Positions 1 through 5,478 of a stretch of 5,478 bases of DNA are shown in pieces. The position numbers were made by a program, and so were the translations under genes. The first letter of the stretch is position 1; every line of letters begins with the position of its first letter. The notes below the pieces were generated by a model. The model saw nothing but the letters and a program-made list of their open reading frames with translations. It did no database searches and was not told where the DNA came from. The stretch comes from JAYWFX01 sp043778575 (GTDB lineage: Bacteria > Patescibacteriota > JACMRA01). The stretch is from positions 1 through 5,478 of the forward strand of contig JAYWFX010000092.1 of assembly GCA_043778575.1 (NCBI GenBank), written 5' to 3'.

Positions 1-1
1 G

Positions 2-157
2 GCTAAATACTGGATTCATAACGGCTATAATATAGTCAAAAACCCAGTACTGGATATATTTCACTCTCACTGGCACGTGCCGGGGTATATTTCATGGGAC
101 GACCAAGTCAAAATCTGGAAAAAGACTACCGATCTGATTGATTTACGATATGCATAG
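2..157 (+). CDS. C-terminal fragment of an unrecognised protein (5' end outside window)
   Basis: An open frame enters from the left edge and runs 51 codons to a TAG at 155-157. The visible tail is rich in aromatic residues and histidine, with segments such as NGYNIVKNP, HSHWHVPGY and WKKTTDLIDLRYA. I do not recognise the family. The phrase GYNIVKNP followed by aromatic residues is faintly like the end of a glycoside hydrolase barrel (GH20-type), but this is too weak to name it. It lies 59 bp upstream of the exported GH108-like gene on the same strand, and I see no hairpin terminator in the gap, so it may belong to the same transcript. That it is coding is supported by the uninterrupted frame and plausible protein composition, but it is short. 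Confidence 0.5.
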   Translation, partial: AKYWIHNGYNIVKNPVLDIFHSHWHVPGYISWDDQVKIWKKTTDLIDLRYA

Positions 158-216
158 TCAACGGTGGGGAGGAAGTTTTAAGATTAAGTTTTAGCTAGAC
201 CACACATAAATAATCA
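158..216 (+). other. Intergenic leader with an orphan Shine-Dalgarno-like block
   Basis: This 59-bp spacer holds a purine block, GGGGAGGAAG at 166-175, that would be a strong ribosome-binding site. No ATG, GTG or TTG follows it at usable distance: the next start is the ATG at 217, about 41 bases on. An in-frame TAA at 211-213 rules out an upstream extension of that gene. The bases just before the ATG are A/T-rich (ACATAAATAATCA) with no Shine-Dalgarno. I see no terminator hairpin and no convincing -35/-10 pair. Confidence 0.35.
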
Positions 217-1335
217 ATGAGACTCCTCTCAGTCAAGGTAGAAAAACAGTCCAAAATAAAAATAAAAATAAAATATATATCTGATATTCCAAAAAATCAC
301 GAGCCAAAGGGTTTTTCTAAATGGAGGCAAGTTTTGTTTGGTAGTGCTGCATTGATAATTTTACATTTACCACTTTCTAGTAGCGTACTGGCGGAATCGA
401 ACAGCAGGATTCAAATAGCTGAAATCAATCCTAACTCTACAAAAACACCTTCATTTGAACAGCAGCAGCGAGTATTTGAATTTCAACCAAAAATGAACAA
501 AACAAAAAGTGGGGACAAGGAAGCAAAACTCCCAATAGACTCAGAATCACTGTCAAACATGAATCCAAGTGCTATTTTGGCTATTAATTTAGGGTTTTTG
601 TTAGAGAGTGCAAAACCACTCAGTGCTGAATATCTAACCATCTCAAGTCTTCATGGGCGTGAAAGCTTTATGACCACCAACGCTGGCATAATCGAAGATA
701 CATATAGAAATTATCAGCTCGCAAGAGGGATGTCCAAAACAGATTTACTATCAATCAAGTCAATAACCATAGAACAAACCTACGAGATTTACGTAAAAAT
801 GTACTGGAACAAGGTACCCGAACTAAAAACCCTACCACTAGCAATTGCTGCTCAGAGATTTCAAGCAATCATAAATATGGGAGTTGGCAGAGATGGTAGT
901 GACGCTGGTGAACATTGGATCTGGCAACAAGTCAAAACAGATTTTGCAACAGAAAAAAAATTGACTAAAGAAGCTGAGAATTGGTCAAATATGAGTTTGA
1001 ATGACCAGAAAAGAGTTATTAATTTATACTTGAAGTGGCAATTAGATTATTATAGTGATCTGAGAGTAAAAGGTAATGAGGAAGGAGGACTCAACAACAG
1101 AGCACATAAAGCCCACAAATTCGCTTTGTCTATCCTCAACAATCCAAATGAAGTAATCAAAGAGCTAAACGCTAGAAAAATTGACCCTACAACATTAGCA
1201 ATTGTTTTAGCAGCTATAAAAAAGAACAATCCTCGAGAACCTGTAACTACCCAGATCAGCACAACCCAAGCTACCCCATATTCAGGGCAACTAGCAGATC
1301 CAAAAACCGCACTTGAGTCACTCAAACCAAAATAA
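217..1335 (+). CDS. Exported GH108/DUF847-like putative muramidase
   Basis: 372 aa. The start is fixed by a TAA two codons upstream. Residues 1-36 are a long basic n-region containing a KIKIKIK run. Residues 37-53 are hydrophobic and are followed by VLA-ES, a good signal-peptidase I site after Ala59. Residues 60-115 look like a polar linker. From about 125 to 305 the order of motifs resembles the GH108/DUF847 glycosidase family, whose members cleave peptidoglycan: TNAGI (154-158), an IY..YW helix (191-197), LPLAIAAQRFQAIINMG (206-222; family-like LP..A...FD..VN.G), and LNNRAHKAHKFA (292-303) near the end. The canonical Glu-Gly-Gly catalytic block before TN.GI is not evident; the nearest acidic residue is Glu149 in GRES, closer to TNAGI than usual. 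Catalysis is therefore uncertain. The tail (336-372) is Thr/Gln/Pro-rich. The next exported gene follows after 4 bp, suggesting co-transcription. The family call rests on by-eye motif matching. Confidence 0.6.
   Translation: MRLLSVKVEKQSKIKIKIKYISDIPKNHEPKGFSKWRQVLFGSAALIILHLPLSSSVLAESNSRIQIAEINPNSTKTPSFEQQQRVFEFQPKMNKTKSGDKEAKLPIDSESLSNMNPSAILAINLGFLLESAKPLSAEYLTISSLHGRESFMTTNAGIIEDTYRNYQLARGMSKTDLLSIKSITIEQTYEIYVKMYWNKVPELKTLPLAIAAQRFQAIINMGVGRDGSDAGEHWIWQQVKTDFATEKKLTKEAENWSNMSLNDQKRVINLYLKWQLDYYSDLRVKGNEEGGLNNRAHKAHKFALSILNNPNEVIKELNARKIDPTTLAIVLAAIKKNNPREPVTTQISTTQATPYSGQLADPKTALESLKPK
253..275 (+). repeat. Short tandem AAAATA repeat inside the signal-peptide n-region
   Basis: Three perfect AAAATA hexamers (253-270) and a partial fourth encode alternating Lys-Ile (residues 13-19). 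Copy-number change by slippage would add or remove Lys-Ile pairs without shifting the frame, so this is not an on/off switch. It lies in the basic cytoplasmic end of the signal peptide. Confidence 0.6.
1005..1019 (+). repeat. 15-bp direct repeat, copy 1 (second copy 1504-1518)
   Basis: CCAGAAAAGAGTTAT occurs exactly here in the GH108-like gene and again at 1504-1518 in the C39-like gene, 499 bp apart. Both copies are read in the same phase, giving QKRVIN (residues 264-269) and QKRVMN (residues 56-61). Function, if any, is unknown. Confidence 0.5.
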
Positions 1336-1339
1336 TAAT

Positions 1340-2269
1340 ATGCCAGTTGAATCACCAAAAAAACAAAATAATTGGCGAAAATTTCTATTGAGTTGTGTGT
1401 TGATGGTGACCACAACTGTAGCATCGATTTCTCCAGCACTTGCTCAAAGCGTAAATCCAATACGTGCTGCTCAGGATCTAGAAAACCAACTGCAGCTAAC
1501 AACCCAGAAAAGAGTTATGAATTCGATCGGTGAGGATGTCAATGCTACCGTTTTATCAGGCGGATCAGCAGCATATTTAAACCAAGCAGTACGGCTCGAT
1601 GGTGAAAACAGACAGGGTTATGATAAAAAAACGAGAAATGGGGTTTGTGCTGCTACATCTATCACTATGATTTTGGGGGTATTGTATCCTGATGACCAAA
1701 GATTCAGCGATGAAGGTGCTACCTCAACTATCCTAAAAATAAATGAGTTCGTCCGCTTTGGTGACACGAATCAAAGTGCTAGCCCAGATGGTGTTGCTCA
1801 TGCCCTAAGAAAACTAGGAGTGGATTTTAAACGATACGACAATGACAGGGTGACTCCAGAAATAATCAAAAAAAATATTGATGCAGGTAACCCAGTGATT
1901 TTAGGCTATCAGCGAAACAGATGGTATAGGGAAAAAGGTAGTTCAAGCTACACTCAAGATGAAAAGCCACTCAATCATTATGCAGTCATTATCGGTTATG
2001 GGACTGACGCCGTGGGGAGACTTTATATCGTCGTCAATGATCCTTGGAGTAACACTGAAGAAAATAAAGGGTATGGTAGCCCAGAACCATCATCTGGAAA
2101 TGGTGCTGTCTATCTGTTTCCAAATCCTAGTGGACATTCGAGTGCACCACGCCCAGAAGAAAAAACCCTAGGTGAAATCTTTGATCCAGTGGCTTTTGTG
2201 ATTATTAAAGATGATAAGGGTACGACTAGATCACACAGACTCATACCACAAAAAGCACCAAAAATCTAG
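1340..2269 (+). CDS. Exported C39-like (papain-fold) cysteine peptidase
   Basis: 309 aa from the ATG at 1340, 4 bp after the preceding gene. A TTG at 1313 is in frame but would overlap that gene by 23 bp and only adds polar residues before the signal peptide, so the ATG is preferred. Residues 11-35 form a signal peptide (WRKF, then a hydrophobic core, then SPALA-Q). The domain fits the Peptidase_C39_2 family: nucleophile Cys103 in NGVCAATSITMIL, a helix start typical of papain-like folds; GNPVILGY (183-190) preceding the core strands; His213 in LNHYAVIIGYG; and Asp234 in VVNDPW. All three triad positions are present and in order. Gln92 may serve the oxyanion hole but is farther from the Cys than usual. 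Known C39-like domains cleave peptides; the substrate here is unknown. Secretion alongside a GH108-like protein suggests action on a cell envelope or extracellular protein. No ABC transporter part is attached, so this is not a bacteriocin exporter. Confidence 0.75.
   Translation: MPVESPKKQNNWRKFLLSCVLMVTTTVASISPALAQSVNPIRAAQDLENQLQLTTQKRVMNSIGEDVNATVLSGGSAAYLNQAVRLDGENRQGYDKKTRNGVCAATSITMILGVLYPDDQRFSDEGATSTILKINEFVRFGDTNQSASPDGVAHALRKLGVDFKRYDNDRVTPEIIKKNIDAGNPVILGYQRNRWYREKGSSSYTQDEKPLNHYAVIIGYGTDAVGRLYIVVNDPWSNTEENKGYGSPEPSSGNGAVYLFPNPSGHSSAPRPEEKTLGEIFDPVAFVIIKDDKGTTRSHRLIPQKAPKI
1504..1518 (+). repeat. 15-bp direct repeat, copy 2 (first copy 1005-1019)
   Basis: Exact match to the copy in the upstream gene. 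It lies in the segment between the signal peptide and the C39-like domain, where it encodes QKRVM. Confidence 0.5.
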
Positions 2270-3337
2270 TTATTTTCTTGAGGTAATTTTGACTGGCTCG
2301 ACAGCTACCGTAAAATATAAACCTAAGCCCTCAAATGATTTGAGAATATCTATATAGATCTCATGTTGAACCCGAGCATAATCATCATATTTATCACTCT
2401 CTACATAAAAAACTACCTCGTATTTGATCTTGGTTTCGGTGAGTTCTTTGATAACTGCTCTATCTAGTGTCGCTAATTTTTTTACACTGATGATTTCTGT
2501 GATAGTCTCAATAATTTTCTCGTGTACAGAAGCTGAATTAAAATACTCTAACCCAAACTCAAATCGCACCCTCCTCCTCTCCAATAATTTAAAATTGTGT
2601 ATACGAACCGTAGTCAGTTCACGATTTGGGATGACAATCTCTTCTCCGAGAAGTGACCGAAGCCTAGTAGATCTCAGACCAATTCGAATAACTGTACCGC
2701 CATCCTCTTTTGTTTCTATAAAATCCCCAACCTCAAATGGCTTATCTAAATAAATACTAAATGAGGCTATAATATCAGACAGTACACTCTGCATAGCAAA
2801 TCCAACAGCTATACCTGTGACTCCAAATGCAGTGATAATCCCAGCTAAATTTCCTCCCGGATATAAATATGGCAGGACTGAGGCAAAGACCATAATCCAC
2901 AAAACTACCCTCGAGACACTATACAAAAAATGCCCCGCCGCAGGATCAAAAGAACGACTAGAATCTACATAATTTCTCCTGAGTACGGCAACTATCAAGT
3001 ACTCTAAAATCTCCTGCAGCATCAAAATCACAAAATAACTCAAAGACAATATTACACACCTTCCAACCCACTGATACACTAAATCTGGTATATCAAACAC
3101 TCTGCTAACCGCAAAAATACCCAGCGTCTGATAAAAAAATATGTTTAGATGACCTGATATTCGTAGCACTAGATCGGTGATTTTTTGATGATTGATTTTT
3201 AATAGTACCTGTTTGGTCAGTTTTACTATTCCAAGCGATACAATCTGAGCACCAAAAAACACAATCAATCCCAGCAATATTTGGCGAAGCTGAGAGTTTG
3301 GAGATATTTTTTCTAGTAGCATTAACAATTCTGTCAT
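2270..3337 (-). CDS. mscS: MscS-family small-conductance mechanosensitive channel
   Basis: 355 aa inner-membrane channel that would open under membrane tension to release solutes during hypo-osmotic shock. Hydrophobic helices lie at about 18-38, 65-80, 92-117 and 138-157. The pore helix begins at about 165 and carries the family signature GVTGIAVGFAMQS (172-184). The beta domain follows: YLDKPFEVGDFIE (196-208), GTVIRIGLRSTRLR (214-227), EEIVIPNREL (232-241). An alpha/beta C-terminal domain runs from about 255 to 350. By-eye alignment with E. coli MscS puts Ile176 and Phe180 at the Leu105/Leu109 constriction and Ser184 at the Gly113 kink. It is longer than E. coli MscS (286 aa) through extra N-terminal helices, as in many homologues. 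It is the last gene of the minus-strand series, 21 bp after the pterin-dehydratase gene, with only a weak GGTGAG about 11 nt before its ATG. Its stop codon abuts that of the convergent peptidase gene. Confidence 0.93.
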   Translation of the reverse strand: MTELLMLLEKISPNSQLRQILLGLIVFFGAQIVSLGIVKLTKQVLLKINHQKITDLVLRISGHLNIFFYQTLGIFAVSRVFDIPDLVYQWVGRCVILSLSYFVILMLQEILEYLIVAVLRRNYVDSSRSFDPAAGHFLYSVSRVVLWIMVFASVLPYLYPGGNLAGIITAFGVTGIAVGFAMQSVLSDIIASFSIYLDKPFEVGDFIETKEDGGTVIRIGLRSTRLRSLLGEEIVIPNRELTTVRIHNFKLLERRRVRFEFGLEYFNSASVHEKIIETITEIISVKKLATLDRAVIKELTETKIKYEVVFYVESDKYDDYARVQHEIYIDILKSFEGLGLYFTVAVEPVKITSRK

Positions 3338-3358
3338 ACTAGCTCATACTCACCACTA

Positions 3359-3589
3359 TCACACCAATTCGTCAATCAGCCTAGTCAAATTCCAATCTTT
3401 TTCTGTGATTATATTTCCCTCATCATGAGTAGTGGTGGTGATTATTACCCTACCCCAAGTAAACCAGATTTCGGGATGATGACCAACCCTCTCTGCAATC
3501 TCACTGACTTTATTTACAAACTCTAAAGCCTCTACAAAATTGTTAAAGGCAAATTCTCTGGTTAGTTTATTTTCTTTTTGGTACCACAT
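3359..3589 (-). CDS. Pterin-4a-carbinolamine dehydratase, short form
   Basis: 76 aa. The family dehydrates 4a-hydroxytetrahydrobiopterin to quinonoid dihydrobiopterin. The active-site signature is complete: Glu33-x3-His37-His38-Pro39, Trp45, His55 and Asp65 (ERVGHHPEIWFTW ... THDEGNIITEKDW). The family's R.F.F helix start is REFAF (11-15). Usual members are roughly 95-110 aa; this one starts at the Trp that normally follows the first helix, so about 20 N-terminal residues are missing. The upstream in-frame sequence is open but contains no ATG, GTG or TTG before a TAG at 3695-3697, so the ATG at 3589 is the only standard start. No Shine-Dalgarno is visible. No aromatic amino-acid hydroxylase lies in the window, so its physiological partner is unknown. 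It sits 32 bp after the small membrane protein gene and 21 bp before mscS, probably co-transcribed. Confidence 0.88.
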   Translation of the reverse strand: MWYQKENKLTREFAFNNFVEALEFVNKVSEIAERVGHHPEIWFTWGRVIITTTTHDEGNIITEKDWNLTRLIDELV

Positions 3590-3621
3590 ACTATTTATTA
3601 CATTTAAAACATTAAGCTCAT

Positions 3622-3912
3622 TTATCTTATTAAAAACATACCGCCTAAAACTAAAAACAAAATAGTTATTGCAATGTGTAATAAACTTAACTTTCTAGAA
3701 GTATTTCTATATAAAAAATAGTAAATGGCATTTACCACTGCCACCGTAAATACAAACGTTGTTAGGTTAAAAAATTGAGAAAACATGGGTTTACCAATAC
3801 CAGTAATTTCTGCGTCGTTTCTAGCTATATCAGAAAATAGGGAAAGTGCGTACCAACCTACAGTTATACCTGCAAAGATAAAATAGTTTCTTGTGTAATG
3901 AAGCTTAGCCAT
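3622..3912 (-). CDS. Small three-helix membrane protein of unknown function
   Basis: 96 aa, not recognised. Hydrophobic segments at about 10-27 (YFIFAGITVGWYALSLF), 47-68 (FFNLTTFVFTVAVVNAIYYFLY) and 76-95 (SLLHIAITILFLVLGGMFLI) predict three membrane spans. They are joined by a polar loop with acidic residues (28-45) and a short basic loop (YRNTSRK, 68-74). By the positive-inside rule the basic loop is cytoplasmic, so the N-terminus would be outside and the C-terminus inside; this is inference. There is no enzymatic motif. It starts 12 bp after the exported four-cysteine gene, with no Shine-Dalgarno, and precedes the pterin-dehydratase gene by 32 bp, so it is probably in the same transcript. 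Confidence 0.75.
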   Translation of the reverse strand: MAKLHYTRNYFIFAGITVGWYALSLFSDIARNDAEITGIGKPMFSQFFNLTTFVFTVAVVNAIYYFLYRNTSRKLSLLHIAITILFLVLGGMFLIR

Positions 3913-3924
3913 AACTAATTTATT

Positions 3925-4854
3925 CTAGTTATAGAACTGTATTTGATCTCTCAGCATACTCGTGTTAGGTGTAAAGACACCGCATGCGGTTAGCCTACCC
4001 CAACCTATAATCATCTTTTGATTTGAGTATCCATACCTTCGTGCAGAAACTCCGTTTGACCATTTTACTGCACATTCAGTGGCAATACTCCAACCATCTA
4101 CTGTATTAGCTCTGTATCCATTTATATAGAATGAGAAATCGCAGGGGTCATTTCCTGATCTTTCGCCATCACTGTTTGCGAGTCGTCCAACCCAGTCAGC
4201 TTTTCTACCAGAGTAATTTTTGTAGCTATAGCTAACCCAATCAGGAAAATTTGTTTCGTATTCACAACTTTCCCACCATGCTGCTTCAGCGGTTATACCG
4301 TCGATATTTTTTGAATCTTTGTCTGTTGCTATTTTATTTAGTTTTAGAATTTTATCATTGTTCGTAACGAATTTCTCCAACTGGTTTTGTTGTAGTTCAG
4401 ATAAATTATACACAGAATAATCTTTGCCAAAATTAGCCATAACGTACTTACCGATAATTTGACTTATTTTAATCATCGCTTTTTTCTGCTTGATATTAAT
4501 ACTTGCTGATAGATCAACACTATTTTCATACACTGCAAGATATTCTAAAGTGTTTAACTTCTTTACAGTGGATATTTGGTCTTCAACCCCCTTTCTACCA
4601 CCAACAAACTCTTGTGATACATTTAGCTTACTCCCAATGTCTCGTATGTTAGACTGATATTTTAGTTTTTTAACTTCGCTTTTTTCATTAATTTCTAGAA
4701 TATTTTCGTTTAGTGTTTTCTCCTCTTCAGATTTATTTATTGTGTTAGCCGCCAAACTCGAAATGTTTCCCGAGAATAATAGACAGGCTAAAAGTGTAAA
4801 TGGAACAAAATTTCTTAGATTTGGAGCATTCAGTAATGTTGGTTTCTTAAACAT
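3925..4854 (-). CDS. Exported four-cysteine protein of unknown function
   Basis: 309 aa from the ATG at 4854. An in-frame TTG two codons earlier (4860) is possible but less likely. No family recognised. Residues 13-36 form a signal peptide (LRNFVPFTLLACLLFSG, then SSLA-AN). LLAC inside it loosely resembles a lipobox, but hydrophobic residues continue past the Cys, so signal peptidase I processing is preferred. Residues 40-185 are Lys/Glu/Asn-rich and probably helical. From about 190 to the end the composition changes to a Trp/Tyr/Gly-rich domain with four cysteines (197, 238, 261, 291), opening with AAWWESCEYE and including NDPCDFSFYINGYR and GWGRLTACG. Even spacing and export suggest two disulfides and a compact extracellular domain, such as binding, adhesin or toxin-like; the role is not known. 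It heads the minus-strand series downstream of dprA. Confidence 0.8.
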   Translation of the reverse strand: MFKKPTLLNAPNLRNFVPFTLLACLLFSGNISSLAANTINKSEEEKTLNENILEINEKSEVKKLKYQSNIRDIGSKLNVSQEFVGGRKGVEDQISTVKKLNTLEYLAVYENSVDLSASINIKQKKAMIKISQIIGKYVMANFGKDYSVYNLSELQQNQLEKFVTNNDKILKLNKIATDKDSKNIDGITAEAAWWESCEYETNFPDWVSYSYKNYSGRKADWVGRLANSDGERSGNDPCDFSFYINGYRANTVDGWSIATECAVKWSNGVSARRYGYSNQKMIIGWGRLTACGVFTPNTSMLRDQIQFYN

Positions 4855-4861
4855 GGGCAAG

Positions 4862-4889
4862 GTCTTAAAATCTATAGGTGTTTTGTCAA
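4862..4889 (-). promoter_or_regulatory. Possible promoter for the four-cysteine gene series
   Basis: In the 73-bp gap between the dprA stop and the next ATG, the minus strand has a perfect TTGACA (4889-4884). A TAAGAC lies 16 nt downstream (4867-4862), a poor -10. A better -10-like TATAGA (4876-4871) is only 7 nt from TTGACA, so the pairing is imperfect. Either -10 would place the transcript start within about 10 nt of the ATG, giving a leaderless or nearly leaderless mRNA, consistent with the absence of a Shine-Dalgarno. Confidence 0.3.
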
Positions 4890-4927
4890 GTTTGGTATTT
4901 TCAAATGGAAGTCAATATCTGGTTACT

Positions 4928-5478
4928 CTATCTGCATCTAACCCATCTATTTTCTCCTATTGATTGAGCAAGCCCCCCTAGCTCTAACATGGTCAAGTGC
5001 ATAGAAACTTCGACACTGTTTATCTGAGTCTTTTGGGATAGCATGTCTGTATTAATTGGTTCAAAGTCTAAATGAGTGTAGATTAGCTTTTCCTGATCTG
5101 ATCCAAACAAGATCTGCTGAGTTGGTGTGGTACTCATCTTTTGAAGGCCCATTAATTGGAAGATGTCCTCAGCCTCAGTTACAATACTAGCACCATCTTT
5201 TAACAGCTGAATGTTTCCCGCAAAACCTTTGTCTAAAATCGATGCTGGAGTAGTTGCCACAGCTTTCCCCAGATCGCGAGCTAGACCCGCTGTGATGAGT
5301 GTACCAGATTTGTGTCCAGCCTGCACCACCCAAGTCAGTTCAGTAAGGGCAGCCAAGATCCTATTTCTCTGAGGAAATGAATATATAGTTGCTTTAGTTA
5401 GTGGAGAGTACTCAGAAATGACAATCCCTCCAGACTGGATAATACGGCTTTTTAGGTTTGTATGTTGAGTTGGATAAA
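4928..5478 (-). CDS. dprA: DNA-processing protein DprA, C-terminal part (5' end outside window)
   Basis: DprA binds incoming single-stranded DNA in the cytoplasm and loads RecA during natural transformation. The frame is open to the right edge of the window (about 183 codons seen) and ends at TAG 4928-4930. Family motifs appear in order: YP..H..L (near 5476), GGIVISEYSP, FPQRNRI (about 5377-5357), the SGTLITA block in GHKSGTLITAG (about 5310-5278), and LLKDGA, all part of the Rossmann-like fold. The C-terminal 65 or so residues match the DprA winged-helix (DML1-like) domain, with LGGLAQSIGENRWVRCR at the end. A TTG at 5356 is not the start, because it lies inside FPQRNRILAALTELT. One deviation: TTPAS stands where the family usually has AVPGS. 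The usual topA neighbour seen in many genomes is absent downstream; an exported unknown follows after 73 bp. Confidence 0.95.
   Translation of the reverse strand, partial: YPTQHTNLKSRIIQSGGIVISEYSPLTKATIYSFPQRNRILAALTELTWVVQAGHKSGTLITAGLARDLGKAVATTPASILDKGFAGNIQLLKDGASIVTEAEDIFQLMGLQKMSTTPTQQILFGSDQEKLIYTHLDFEPINTDMLSQKTQINSVEVSMHLTMLELGGLAQSIGENRWVRCR

Noticed and set aside
44..81. Two perfect 10-bp palindromes, CCAGTACTGG (44-53) and GGCACGTGCC (72-81)
   Set aside because: Both lie inside a coding tail, have no loop or U-tract, and are unrelated to each other. They are probably chance or codon-driven.
953..960. A8 homopolymer in the GH108-like gene (another A8 at 1868-1875 in the C39-like gene)
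   Set aside because: Such runs can slip, but they are expected in AT-rich coding DNA. Both frames are intact, so there is no evidence of phase variation.
1050..1502. Minus-strand open frame of 150 codons
   Set aside because: It runs antisense across the end of the GH108-like gene and the signal peptide of the C39-like gene. Both of those have recognisable domains, and this translation shows no coherent family or start signal.
1959..2171. Plus-strand open frame of 70 codons inside the C39-like gene
   Set aside because: It is out of frame with the catalytic His/Asp region, which is clearly coding in the other frame.
2424..2753. Plus-strand open frame of 109 codons
   Set aside because: It is antisense to the conserved beta and C-terminal domains of mscS, and its low-complexity Ser/Val-rich translation is typical of a shadow frame.
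3968..3990. Hairpin GGTGT-AAAG-ACACC overlapping the 12-bp palindrome ACCGCATGCGGT
   Set aside because: It sits within the coding sequence around the last cysteine of the four-cysteine protein and is not followed by a U-tract. It is too weak to call a terminator or operator.
4742..4963. Plus-strand open frame of 73 codons
   Set aside because: It is antisense to the signal peptide of the four-cysteine protein, the intergenic gap and the dprA stop region. There is no supporting motif.
5354..5356. TTG as a start for a short dprA-like gene
   Set aside because: The reading frame continues upstream to the window edge through the conserved FP.RNR and YP..H motifs, so the TTG is an internal Leu codon.

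Overview
The window is compact, AT-rich bacterial sequence carrying eight protein-coding genes or gene fragments. No RNA gene, insertion sequence or CRISPR array was seen. TGA, TAG and TAA all behave as stops (TGA ends the pterin-dehydratase gene), so codes that reassign TGA are excluded. Small secreted proteins, dprA, a compact layout and starts with almost no Shine-Dalgarno signal would fit a reduced-genome lineage such as Patescibacteria/CPR (Saccharibacteria-like). That placement is inference; no taxonomic marker gene is present.

Layout. Left part, + strand (1-2269): the tail of an unrecognised gene (2-157), then two closely spaced genes for exported proteins. The first (217-1335) has a signal peptide and resembles the GH108/DUF847 muramidase family. 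The second (1340-2269) has a signal peptide and a C39-like papain-fold cysteine peptidase domain with a visible Cys/His/Asp triad. Right part, - strand (5478 down to 2270): the 3' part of dprA (ssDNA-binding RecA loader of natural transformation), a 73-bp gap with a possible promoter, then a tight series. This series holds an exported four-cysteine protein of unknown function, a small three-helix membrane protein, a short pterin-4a-carbinolamine dehydratase and an MscS-type mechanosensitive channel, with gaps of 12, 32 and 21 bp. The two gene series converge, and the stop codons of the C39-like gene and mscS touch at 2269/2270.

How the genes may work together. The + strand pair looks like one transcription unit for exported cell-wall or protein-degrading activities. 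They could serve wall remodelling, or attack on or attachment to another cell if the organism is a host-associated episymbiont. The - strand group mixes an envelope protein, a membrane protein, an osmotic safety valve and a small metabolic enzyme, and has no obvious single pathway. The least explained items are the exported four-cysteine protein, the GH108-like protein whose catalytic Glu is not in its usual context, and the terminator-less convergent junction.
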